Shown here in pieces: positions 54,346 to 63,211 of a stretch of 64,000 nt of DNA. The stretch spans positions 4,238,589 through 4,302,588 of the forward strand of contig NZ_CP104992.1 of assembly GCF_030323265.1 (NCBI RefSeq). The letters run 5' to 3'. The position numbers and the translations under genes were made by a program. The DNA is from Terrirhizobium terrae (GTDB taxonomy: Bacteria > Pseudomonadota > Alphaproteobacteria > Rhizobiales > Rhizobiaceae). The notes below the pieces were generated by a model that was not told the DNA's origin, did not search any database, and was given only the letters and a program-made list of their open reading frames with translations. How positions within the stretch are numbered: position 1 is the stretch's first letter; each line of letters begins with the position of its first letter.

Positions 54346-54882
54346 ATGACGGTAGCCGCAACGAAGTTGCCGCCGATGCGTTTGCCGACAATCCCGACTG
54401 TTCGACAGGATAGAAATTTGTCCATCACGATTGACGAAAGCAGCCATCGCCGGCGCTCGTTCATCGCCGATACACTGGCGCTGATCCTGTTTTTCACCAC
54501 GACAGGCATTATCAACGAGCGCTTTATTGCCGGCATGACCTGGGAAGAAGTATTCCATGCCCGCCTTCTCGGTGCTGTGCTGATGGTACCGGTCGCGCGT
54601 CCCTATGGCCTGTGGCGAGACTGGATCATGCGCCGCGCGGGAGACAGCCGCCTGTCGCAGGTTCTGTGGGACAGTCTTGCGCTCATGTCCTTCCAGGTGC
54701 CGATCTATGCCGCCATCATTGCCTTCAGCGGCGCATCCGGCCTGGGTCTTGCGAAAGGCATCCTTGGCGCGGCGGTGATGATGCTCGTCCTCGGCCGTCC
54801 CTATGGTGCCTTCCTCAATCTCGTCAGGCGCCTTTTCGGCCTGCCTCCCGGTGGCGAAAAGCCGATGTCGCTCAACAGTTGA
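54346..54882 (+). CDS. alaE: L-alanine exporter AlaE-family membrane protein
   Basis: A 178-residue protein with four predicted helices. It matches AlaE in layout: RRRSFIADTLALILFFTTTG; AGMTWEEVFHARLLGAVLMV; ARPYGLWRDWIMRRAG; DSLALMSFQVPIYAAIIAFS; LGRPYGAFLNLVRRLF. AlaE exports L-alanine and related small amino acids. The first 35 residues are not typical of the family, so the true start may be further downstream (for example ATG at 54376 or a TTG near 54420). Confidence in family is good, in the start low. Confidence 0.8.
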   Translation: MTVAATKLPPMRLPTIPTVRQDRNLSITIDESSHRRRSFIADTLALILFFTTTGIINERFIAGMTWEEVFHARLLGAVLMVPVARPYGLWRDWIMRRAGDSRLSQVLWDSLALMSFQVPIYAAIIAFSGASGLGLAKGILGAAVMMLVLGRPYGAFLNLVRRLFGLPPGGEKPMSLNS

Positions 54883-55114
54883 ACCCGACCGGGCGCGATA
54901 CCAATGATTCTGTAGGTGAACGTTGTGGGAAACCCGATCAAAACCAATGACAACAAGGCATTGCAGCAGTATCGAATGCACGAACTGGTCGGATGGGCCC
55001 CATCTTGAGGGAGCCCATATCCGGTCACTGCAGATAACGTAAAACCCACCCCTCGATCCTTCATCGACAACTGTCCTCACGGTCGCCGGGTGCGGCCGAG
55101 TGATATGGGGGTTT

Positions 55115-56452
55115 ATGATGAGCGAGACTGGTGGTTATTTCCCACGCTGGAAATTGAAGACGCAAGGGCAGATCATGCCCGACGAACGGCTGCCCGCCGC
55201 ACAGACCTTCGTGCTGGGCCTGCAGCATGTGGTGGCGATGTTCGGTGCGACCGTGCTCGCCCCGATCCTGATGGGTTTTGATCCCAACGTCTCGATCCTG
55301 TTCTCCGGCCTTTCGACACTGATATTCTTCATCGCCGTCGGCGGCCGTGTGCCGAGCTATCTCGGCTCGTCCTTCGCCTTCATCGGCCCGGTCCTCGTCG
55401 CGACCGCCGCCACCGCCGGTGCGCCGAACCCGAATATTGCGCTCGCTCTCGGCGGCATCATCGCGGCCGGCGCCTTCTATACGCTGATCGGCTTCATCGT
55501 CATGGCAGCCGGCCACCGCTGGATCGAACGGCTGATGCCGCCGGTCCTCACCGGCGCGATCGTTGCCGCCATCGGCCTCGTGCTGGCTCCGATCGCGATT
55601 GCCAGCGCTTCGGGCACCGGCCCGGCAAGCCCGGACGGCAATCAGTTCGCGCGCTGGATCGCCATGCTGACCTTTGTTGCCGTCGGTGCAGTGGCGGTCT
55701 ATGCGCCCGGCATGACCCGTCGCCTGCCGATCCTCATCGGCGGCGCACTCGCGTATATCGCCTACATGATCTTCGCCAACGGCTTTGCCTTCGGCCCGGC
55801 AATCGATTTTTCCGGCGTAGCAGCCGCACCGTGGTTCGGCATGCCGAAATTCACGGCACCGGTCTTCTCGATGTCGGCGATCACGCTCATCGCACCCGTC
55901 GTCGTTATCTTGGTCGCTGAAAACCTCGGGCACATCAAGGCGATCGGCGCCATGACCGGCCGCAATCTCGATCCCTATCTCGGCCGCGCCTTCATCGGCG
56001 ATGGTATCGCGACAATGGTCTCCGGCGCCTTCGGCGGCACCGGCATGACCACCTACGCGGAAAACATGGGCGTGATGGCGGTGACCCGCATCTTCTCGAC
56101 GCTGGTCTTCCTCGTCTCGGCTGCCATCGCCATCCTGCTCGGTTTCTCGCCGAAATTCGGCGCGCTGATCCAGACAATCCCCGGCCCCGTCCTCGGCGGC
56201 CTGTCGATCGTCGTCTTCGGCCTGATCGCCGCCACCGCCGGCCGCATCTGGGTCGAAAACAAGGTCGATTTCTCCGAACCGCGCAACTTGATCACCGTCG
56301 GCGTGGCGCTGGTTCTGGGTGCCGGCAACTTCAAGCTCGAACTCGCGGGCTTCACGCTCGATGGCATCGGCACGGCGACGATCGGCTCCATCTTGCTCTA
56401 CCACGCGCTGGGTTGGGGAAAACGATCGGCGACGCATAGCATCGACGCCTGA
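55115..56452 (+). CDS. NCS2-family nucleobase:cation symporter (uracil-type permease)
   Basis: A 445-residue UraA-like permease with about 14 helices. Signature segments include LPAAQTFVLGLQHVVAMFGA, VGGRVPSYLGSSFAFIGPVL, VVILVAENLGHIKAIGAMTG and GGTGMTTYAENMGVMAVTRI, the last holding the family QH/NxGxxxxTxxxxxxG region. It imports uracil or another base with protons; the purine-degradation genes elsewhere in the window make a purine substrate conceivable, but the text is more like uracil permeases. Terminator at 56465. Confidence 0.93.
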   Translation: MMSETGGYFPRWKLKTQGQIMPDERLPAAQTFVLGLQHVVAMFGATVLAPILMGFDPNVSILFSGLSTLIFFIAVGGRVPSYLGSSFAFIGPVLVATAATAGAPNPNIALALGGIIAAGAFYTLIGFIVMAAGHRWIERLMPPVLTGAIVAAIGLVLAPIAIASASGTGPASPDGNQFARWIAMLTFVAVGAVAVYAPGMTRRLPILIGGALAYIAYMIFANGFAFGPAIDFSGVAAAPWFGMPKFTAPVFSMSAITLIAPVVVILVAENLGHIKAIGAMTGRNLDPYLGRAFIGDGIATMVSGAFGGTGMTTYAENMGVMAVTRIFSTLVFLVSAAIAILLGFSPKFGALIQTIPGPVLGGLSIVVFGLIAATAGRIWVENKVDFSEPRNLITVGVALVLGAGNFKLELAGFTLDGIGTATIGSILLYHALGWGKRSATHSIDA

Positions 56453-56464
56453 CATCGTGACAGA

Positions 56465-56493
56465 CAAACGGGCCGGATTTCCGGCCCGTTTTC
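56465..56493 (+). terminator. Rho-independent terminator after the NCS2 permease gene
   Basis: AACGGGCCGG pairs with CCGGCCCGTT around an ATTT loop and is followed by a short T run, 12 bases after the permease stop codon. Confidence 0.9.
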
Positions 56494-56706
56494 ATGCACG
56501 CCCTTGAAACATCCTTGACTTTTGCCCGCAGATCCACCAAATGCGGGCCAGCTTTCACCTTCCGGCCGCCGCGTGAGTTGGCCCTGCGACAAAATCGATC
56601 GCGAAGAAGGAACAAGGCGCACTGATAGATCGCCCTGAAAATCAGGGTTTAAGCGCTGGGAAGCAATTTCCAACACACAAGTTCCCAAATCACGCGGGGT
56701 TCTTGA

Positions 56707-56760
56707 CGCCAGAAGCAGCCCACATGGCATGGTGCCATGCAGGCATGATTGTTTCTGGCG
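56707..56760 (+). promoter_or_regulatory. Nested hairpin in the 5' leader of the DEAD-box helicase gene
   Basis: CGCCAGAA (56707-56714) pairs with TTCTGGCG (56753-56760), enclosing a second perfect hairpin CATGGCA-TGG-TGCCATG (56723-56739). The structure ends 18 bases before the TTG start at 56779 and just upstream of the GAAAGG ribosome site. Leaders of cold-inducible helicase genes are often structured, so temperature- or helicase-dependent control is possible. This is inference from base pairing only. The remaining 56494-56706 shows no gene. Confidence 0.45.
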
Positions 56761-56778
56761 CCCCGAAAGGTATTCGCT

Positions 56779-58552
56779 TTGACGAATTTTGAATCTCTTG
56801 GTGTCTCCAAGCAGATCGTCGCCACGCTGACCGCGCTTGGCATTGAAACTCCCACGCCGATCCAGGCGCAGGCTATCCCTCCTCCTCGAAGGCCGTGACC
56901 TGATCGGTCTCGCCCAGACCGGCACCGGCAAGACGGCTGCATTCGGCCTGCCGCTGATCGAGCGCCTGCTCGCTGAAAACATCCGCCCCGACAACCGCAC
57001 CACCCGCTCGCTCATTCTGGCGCCGACGCGCGAACTGGTGAACCAGATCGCTGCCAACCTGAAGACCTTCGTCAAGGGCAAGCCGCTGAAGATCAATCTC
57101 GTCGTCGGCGGCGTCTCGATCAACAAGCAGCAGCTACAGCTCGAAAAGGGCACAGACATCCTGGTCGCCACCCCCGGCCGTCTGCTCGATCTCGTCGCCC
57201 GCCGCGCCATCGGCCTGACGACCGTTCGCTTCCTCGTTCTCGACGAAGCCGACCAGATGCTCGACCTCGGCTTCGTGCATGACCTGCGCAAGATCGCCAA
57301 GATGGTGCCGAAGAAGCGCCAGACCATGCTCTTCTCGGCCACCATGCCGAAGGCGATCGCCGATCTGGCCGCGGACTTCCTGACCGACCCGGTGAAGGTC
57401 GAAGTAACGCCTCCGGGCAAGGCTGCCGACAAGGTCGAGCAGTATGTCCACTTCGTTGCCGGCAAGGGCGACAAGACGGAAATCCTGCGCAAGTCGCTGC
57501 TCGAAAATCCGGATGGCCGCTCGATCGTCTTCATGCGCACCAAGCACACCGCCGAGAAGCTGATGAAGCATCTCGACAATATCGGCTTCTCGGTCGCCTC
57601 CATCCACGGCAACAAGAGCCAGGGCCAGCGCGAGCGCGCCTTGAAGGGTTTCCGTGATGGCGAGATCAAGACGCTAATCGCCACCGACGTCGCCGCCCGC
57701 GGCATCGACATCCCGGCCGTCAGCCACGTCTACAACTACGACCTGCCGGAAGTGCCGGATGCATACGTTCACCGTATCGGTCGTACGGCGCGCGCCGGCC
57801 GTGACGGTATCGCCATCGCCTTCTGCGCACCGGACGAAACGCTGCTGCTGCGCGACATCGAAAAGCTCATGGGCATCGAGATCAAGGCCGCATCGGGCGA
57901 GCGCCCCGAAGCTTTGAACCGTCCGGTCCGCGGCAACGGCAACAACAACCGCGGCGGCAACAAAGCTCGTGGCAATGGCGGTGGCCGCGGTAATGGCGCC
58001 GGAAATGGCGAGAGCCGTCCGCGCCGCGAACGCCCGGCCCGCAAGCCGTTCTTTGCAGCCGAAGGCGCCGAAGGCACCACGGAGGAACGCGCAGAGCGTC
58101 AGGACAACCGTGGCGAACGCCGTGGCAACAACAACCGTCCGCAGCGCAACAACCGCCGCAATGACGATTTCCGTGGCCAGCGCCGCAACGAGGAAGCTCC
58201 GCGCTCTGAGGTCGACAACGACCTCGCCGTGAAGTCCGACTTCCGCCCTGCACGCAAGGAAAGCGGCGAAGGCCGTCCGCAGCGCAATGATCAGCGCAAA
58301 GCCGGCCAGAACCATGGTCAGCAGGGCAAGCGCGACCACGCCGCTCATGGCGCCCATGAGGCCGGCAAGCAGCGCCAGTCGCATCAGGGTGCGGGCAATA
58401 GTGGCGATAACGCCTCTGCCACTCGTCCCGCCCGCCCGGCCCAGGGCGAAGCCCGTGGCCAGGCCCGCGGTCCGGTCCGCTTCGGCGGCGGCGACAACGG
58501 GGCCGAACAGCGCGGCGGCGGCTTCCAGGGCCGCAAGCGCAAGCGTGCCTGA
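56779..58552 (+). pseudogene. DEAD-box ATP-dependent RNA helicase, apparent frameshift
   Basis: Translation starts at TTG 56779 (MTNFESLGVSKQIVATL) and loses frame at 56877-56879, where CCC should be CCCCC; restored, it reads TPTPIQAQAIPLLLEGRDLI. Helicase motifs follow in order: AQTGTGKTA, PTRELVNQIAANL, TPGRLLDL, DEADQML, SATMP, the C-terminal FMRTKHTAEKL, ATDVAARGIDIP and HRIGRTARAG. Beyond residue 370 lies a long basic Arg/Gly/Asn/Gln-rich tail that should bind RNA. About 591 residues, RhlE-like. A structured leader precedes it and a terminator follows at 58573. Confidence 0.93.
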
Positions 58553-58572
58553 GCACTTCCATAGATGACAAC

Positions 58573-58606
58573 GAAAAACGGCCGGGTGAAAACCCGGCCG
58601 TTTTTG
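58573..58606. terminator. Strong rho-independent terminator between convergent genes
   Basis: AAAACGGCCGGGT pairs with ACCCGGCCGTTTT around GAAA, with flanking A and T runs on either side. It can therefore terminate both the helicase gene and, on the other strand, the chemoreceptor gene that ends at 58647. Confidence 0.93.
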
Positions 58607-58646
58607 CATTCCGTAATACGGCTCGCTTATCCGTCGTAACCGATGA

Positions 58647-60413
58647 TCAAGACGCCTTGGCGAGACCTGCTATGTGCGTCTTCGGCTGATAGATCGTGTT
58701 CTTGCCGTACCCGCGATGTTCGGGGCCAAGCTTTGACGCATCGGAACCCGGCTCTCGCTGCCACTTGCGGCGGTTGAGTTTGAAGCGCTTGACGAGATGT
58801 TCGAGTTCCCCGGCACCTTCGGCCAGCGCCTCGGAAATCGCGCTCATGCTGCCGACCATGGCCGCATTCTGCTGGGTCATCTGGTCGAGCGAACCGATCG
58901 CCGAGTTGATTTCGGAAAGGCTGGTGGCCTGTTCGGCCGAGCCCGTGGCGATGGCCTCTACATTCGTCTCGATGGACTGGACGAAGCCCTGGATCTTTTT
59001 CAGCGCATCCCCGGTCTGGCCGACCAGCCTGACGCCCTCGGTGACTTCGGTGGACGAGTTCTTGATGAGCCCCGAGATTTCCTTGGCAGCGGTAGCAGAG
59101 CGCTGTGCCAGCTCGCGAACTTCCTGCGCCACGACCGCAAAGCCCTTGCCCGCTTCACCGGCGCGGGCCGCCTCGACACCTGCATTCAGCGCCAAGAGGT
59201 TGGTCTGGAAGGCGATCTCGTCGATGACACCGATGATCTTGGAAATCTCGCGTGAAGCATTTTCGATGCGGGCCATCGCATCGACCGTCGAGCTGACGAC
59301 ATCCACGGAATCGACCGCAGCGACGCGCGCATCCTGCACGAGCTTGCGGGCTTCCGCCGTTCGACCAGCCGATTCACGAACCGTCACGGTGATCTGTTCG
59401 AGCGCAGCCGAGGTTTCTTCCAGGGCCGCGGCCTGCTGTTCGGAGCGGCTGGCGATACCGCCGGCGCTGTCGCGCATTTCACCGCTCTTGGTCGACAGCA
59501 TCGCCGTCTCGGCAAGCACCTGTTCGAGCGTTTCCTGAAACTTGGCGAGCGACTGGTTGAAGTCGTGGCGCAGATGTTCGAATTCCGGCACGAAGGGATC
59601 GTCGATGGTGATGCGGATATTGCATTCCGCCAGCCGTTCCAGACCCGCTCCGACTTCCTGCAACGCGCGCACGCGGCCGGACACGTCGGTTGCGAACTTC
59701 ACCACCTTGATCACCTTGCCCTCGTCGTTGAGGATCGGGTTATAGGTAGCCTGGATGAAGATCGCCGTACCATCCTTGGTGATCCGCTTGAACTCGTCGG
59801 CATAGAACTCACCGGCGGCGAGACGCGGCCAGAAAGCGGTATATTCATTGGAGGCGACATAGTCCGCCTCGCAGAACATGCTGTGATGGCGCCCCTTGAT
59901 TTCGTCGAGGCTGTAGCCGAGCGCCGCGCAGAAGTTTTCATTGGCGGTCAGGATCATGCCATCAGGTTCGAACTCGATGACGGCCTGCGCCCGCGACAGC
60001 GCCGAGATCTTGCCCTTGCTGTCAAGGCTTTCAAGCTTGGCGGCGGTAATATCGCTGGCAATCTTGACCACCTTGACGACCTTGCCGCCTCGGATGACCG
60101 GGTTGTAGGACGCCTGGATCCAGATCTCCTCGCCGCTCTTGGTCAGGCGACGGAACTGGCGCTGCTCGAACTGGCCGGATGCAAGGCCCGTCCAGAAGGA
60201 CTTGTATTCATCGGTCGCGGCATCCGCGGGATGCATGAAGATGCGGTGATGCTTGCCGACGATCTCTTCACGCTTGTAACCGACAGCGGCGCAGAAATTG
60301 TCGTTGGCGTCGAGGACCGTACCGTCCGGAGTGAATGAAATGATCGCCTGCGAACGGCCGAAGGCTTCGAGGATCGCGGAGGATTCACTTCCGAGAAATG
60401 TGGAAATCGGCAT
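58647..60413 (-). CDS. Soluble methyl-accepting chemotaxis protein with two PAS domains
   Basis: A 588-residue cytoplasmic receptor with no membrane helix. Two near-identical PAS domains lie at about 10-125 and 130-250 (IISFTPDGTVLDANDNFCAA and VIEFEPDGMILTANENFCAA, each with GKHHRIF/GRHHSMF), as in Aer/BdlA-like sensors that can bind flavin or heme. The signalling domain follows, with the hairpin tip IGVIDEIAFQTNLLALNAGV and EAARAGEAGKGFAVVAQEVRE. No HAMP membrane segment is present. It could report redox or energy state to a CheA encoded elsewhere. Confidence 0.95.
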   Translation of the reverse strand: MPISTFLGSESSAILEAFGRSQAIISFTPDGTVLDANDNFCAAVGYKREEIVGKHHRIFMHPADAATDEYKSFWTGLASGQFEQRQFRRLTKSGEEIWIQASYNPVIRGGKVVKVVKIASDITAAKLESLDSKGKISALSRAQAVIEFEPDGMILTANENFCAALGYSLDEIKGRHHSMFCEADYVASNEYTAFWPRLAAGEFYADEFKRITKDGTAIFIQATYNPILNDEGKVIKVVKFATDVSGRVRALQEVGAGLERLAECNIRITIDDPFVPEFEHLRHDFNQSLAKFQETLEQVLAETAMLSTKSGEMRDSAGGIASRSEQQAAALEETSAALEQITVTVRESAGRTAEARKLVQDARVAAVDSVDVVSSTVDAMARIENASREISKIIGVIDEIAFQTNLLALNAGVEAARAGEAGKGFAVVAQEVRELAQRSATAAKEISGLIKNSSTEVTEGVRLVGQTGDALKKIQGFVQSIETNVEAIATGSAEQATSLSEINSAIGSLDQMTQQNAAMVGSMSAISEALAEGAGELEHLVKRFKLNRRKWQREPGSDASKLGPEHRGYGKNTIYQPKTHIAGLAKAS

Positions 60414-60607
60414 ATCAGGCCCCCAACAAACAAATTGATTATTATCAATATAGTGCGACAGACCTTGCTAAATTTGAGTTAATACTGAAGCATTTCAGGG
60501 AAACACGACCTGAAAGTGCATGGATTAAATCTAAAAGAACCGGAAATTGAACATCTCTCAACAAGTAAATCCCATGGTTTACATTGCCACATAGATACAA
60601 TTTCTGG

Positions 60608-61486
60608 TTACGACTTCGTTTTTCGATTGACCATCATGACGCCCAGCACGACAATAACCGTGCCGACGATCATCGGCCATGTCAGCGGCTCGCCGAACAG
60701 GACGGCCGCCTCGATCGCCACCATCGGCGGCATCAGGTAGATCAGGGACGCGGCTCGGGATACCTGCCCGCGGCCGATGAGATAGAGCAGCAGCAGCACC
60801 GCCCCCATCGAGATGCCGATCACCGACCAAGCCATGGCGATGATCGCCTGATGGGTCCAGTCAAAGCGCATCGGCTCCGTCAGCATTGCGATCGGCAGCG
60901 TGACGATAAAGGCACCGACGAATTGCAGCGTCGCCGTCGTCCAGAGATCGCCGTTCTGGAGGTAGCGCTTCTGATAGAGCGTGCCGTAGGTGACTGAACT
61001 CATCGCCACGAGATTGATGATCAGCGGAATACCGAGCCCCGTGAGGCCCAAAGAGAGGCTCGCGATCAGTTGGGGCGAGATGGCGAGCAGGATGCCTGCA
61101 AAGCCGAGCACGAGGCCGAGGCGCTGCCGGCCGACGAGCCGTTCACCGAGCAGGAAAGGCGCCGCCATCGCCGTCAGGAGCGGCTGCAGTCCGGCAATGA
61201 TACCCGACAGGCCTGACGGTACACCCTGCCCGATCGCATACCAGACACCGGCAAGATAGAGCCCGTGCAGAAACACGCCGGACAGCATGGCCCGGCCGGC
61301 CTGCGCAAGACTTTCCGGCCAGCGTGCGCGGATGATGAGACAGACGCTTGCAAACGCGCAGGCCGCCAGCGCATGGCGCGCGGCGAGGAACGTCACCGGA
61401 TCGGCATGCATGGCGGCATATTTTGCGACAATCCAGCCGGTAGACCAGAGGAAGACGAAGATCGCCGGGGCAAGGCGGTCGAGCAT
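60608..61486 (-). CDS. EamA-domain DMT-family transporter
   Basis: A 292-residue protein with ten hydrophobic helices in two EamA repeats, starting MLDRLAPAIFVFLWSTGWIV. The repeat hallmarks are PVTFLAARHALAACAFASV in the first half and SRAASLIYLMPPMVAIEAAVLFGEPLTWPMIVG in the second (split here for length). Such proteins export metabolites or amino acids; the substrate cannot be told from sequence. It is transcribed alone, away from the ATP-grasp gene. Confidence 0.92.
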   Translation of the reverse strand: MLDRLAPAIFVFLWSTGWIVAKYAAMHADPVTFLAARHALAACAFASVCLIIRARWPESLAQAGRAMLSGVFLHGLYLAGVWYAIGQGVPSGLSGIIAGLQPLLTAMAAPFLLGERLVGRQRLGLVLGFAGILLAISPQLIASLSLGLTGLGIPLIINLVAMSSVTYGTLYQKRYLQNGDLWTTATLQFVGAFIVTLPIAMLTEPMRFDWTHQAIIAMAWSVIGISMGAVLLLLYLIGRGQVSRAASLIYLMPPMVAIEAAVLFGEPLTWPMIVGTVIVVLGVMMVNRKTKS

Positions 61487-61794
61487 GGGAGATTTCCGAA
61501 ACAGAGGTAAAGCCCCAATAAGCGCCGGCTACGCCACCGTCAAAGCAGAAATGCTGAGGGCTATTTCAAGCCTTTCTGATCATACACTGAGCAGCTGGCG
61601 TTTTTACGGGCAAGGCATTGATTCACCGAGAATAAGGGAAATCTAATCAATACACCTGGCACGTCGTTTCGGGGGCGACGCGGCTTTCTTTTGGAACCTC
61701 AAGACCGCTCGCGATTTTGTCTTCGCCGATTGCGCATGGTTCTTGCATTGACCTCGGCGTTGTATTCTTATGGCTAAAAAAGGGGAACGCTTCT
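61487..61794. other. Intergenic region before the ATP-grasp gene, no gene seen
   Basis: About 308 bases between divergent genes, AT-richer in 61555-61660 and 61760-61790. It must carry promoters for both. AGGGGA at 61781-61786 serves the TTG start at 61795. No open frame on either strand shows protein similarity. Confidence 0.5.
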
Positions 61795-63202
61795 TTGGCA
61801 TTTGATGAAATGTTAACTGCGGAGAACCTTCCGCGCCCGCCATACAAAAACTACCATGACTGGTACGCGGCACAGGATACCGCGCATCTGATCCGCAAGA
61901 CCCAGGACGCGGAAAACATCTTCCGCAAGACCGGCATCACCTTCGCCGTCTATGGACATGCGGACAGTTCCGAAAAGCTGATCCCCTTCGATATCATCCC
62001 GCGCATCATCTCCGGCCGCGAATGGCGCAAGCTCGCGCAGGGCATCGAGCAGCGGGTGCTCGCGCTCAACGCTTTTCTCGATGATATCTACCACAAGCAG
62101 GAGATCATCAAGGCCGGCCGCATTCCGCGCGAGCTGATCGAAAAGAACGTTACGTTTCTGCCGGAAATGATCGGCTTCAAGCCACCGGGCGGCGTCTATA
62201 CCCATATCGTCGGCACCGATATCGTTCGCACGGGCGAGGACCAGTTCTACGTTCTGGAAGACAATGCCCGCACCCTCCGGCGTCTCCTATATGCTGGAGA
62301 ACCGCGAGACGATGATGCAGATGTTCCCCGAGCTGTTTGCGCTGAACAAGGTGCAGCGGGTGGAAGACTATCCGCGCTTGCTGCGCCAGTCGCTCGCAGC
62401 CGTCGCCCCTCCGGGTTGCAATGGCAAGCCACGCGTCGCGGTTCTGACGCCAGGCATCTACAACTCCGCCTATTACGAGCACTCCTTCCTCGCTGACCAA
62501 ATGGGCGTCGAGCTTGTGGAAGGCTCCGACCTGCGCGTCATAGACGGCAAGGTGAAGATGCGCACTACGCGCGGTTACGAGGCAATCGACGTGCTTTACC
62601 GCCGCGTCGACGATGATTTTCTCGATCCGCTTACCTTCCGACCTGACTCGGCGCTCGGCATCCCGGGCATCATGGATGTCTACCGCTCCGGAAATATCAC
62701 CATCGCCAATGCGCCGGGCACCGGCATCTGCGACGACAAGGCGATCTATTCCTACATGCCGGAAATCGTCGAATTCTATACCGGCCGCAAGGCGATCCTG
62801 GAAAACGTCCCTACATGGCGCTGTTCGGAGCCCGACAGCCTGAAATACGTGCTGGAAAACATCGCCGATCTCGTCATCAAGGAGGTCCACGGTTCCGGCG
62901 GCTACGGCATGCTGGTCGGCCCGACGGCGACGAAGAAGGAGCGCGCCGAGTTCGCCGAAAAGCTTGCCGCCAAGCCGAACAACTATATCGCCCAGCCAAC
63001 GCTTGCGCTCTCCACCGTGCCGATCTTCGTCAACAAGGGCGTAGCGCCCCGCCACGTCGATCTGCGCCCCTATGTTCTGGTTTCCGACAAGGTGAAGATC
63101 ATCCCCGGCGGCTTGACCCGCGTAGCCCTGAAACAGGGCTCGCTGGTGGTCAATTCCAGCCAGGGCGGCGGCACCAAGGACACCTGGGTTCTGGAAGATT
63201 GA
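61795..63202 (+). pseudogene. Circularly permuted type-2 ATP-grasp protein, apparent frameshift
   Basis: The reading starts at TTG 61795 (MAFDEMLTAENLPRPPYKNY), well spaced from AGGGGA. It breaks at 62273-62275, where CCC should be CCCCC; restored, it gives LEDNARTPSGVSYMLENRET. Further family text: FFPELF-like MFPELFALNKVQRVEDYPRL, NAPGTGICDDKAIYSYMPEI, HGSGGYGMLVGP, and the C-terminal SLVVNSSQGGGTKDTWVLED. Length about 469 residues. It is always found with an alpha-E protein, as here, and often with a transglutaminase-like protease. These clusters are predicted to form peptide-like bonds, but substrate and product are unknown. Confidence 0.92.
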
Positions 63203-63211
63203 GGGCGTAAC

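Noticed and set aside
11299..62275. Programmed ribosomal frameshifting at CCCTCC-like sites
   Set aside because: Both -1 and -2 corrections are needed, the genes are functionally unrelated, no downstream stimulatory structure recurs, and other homopolymers (A, T, G) are affected too.
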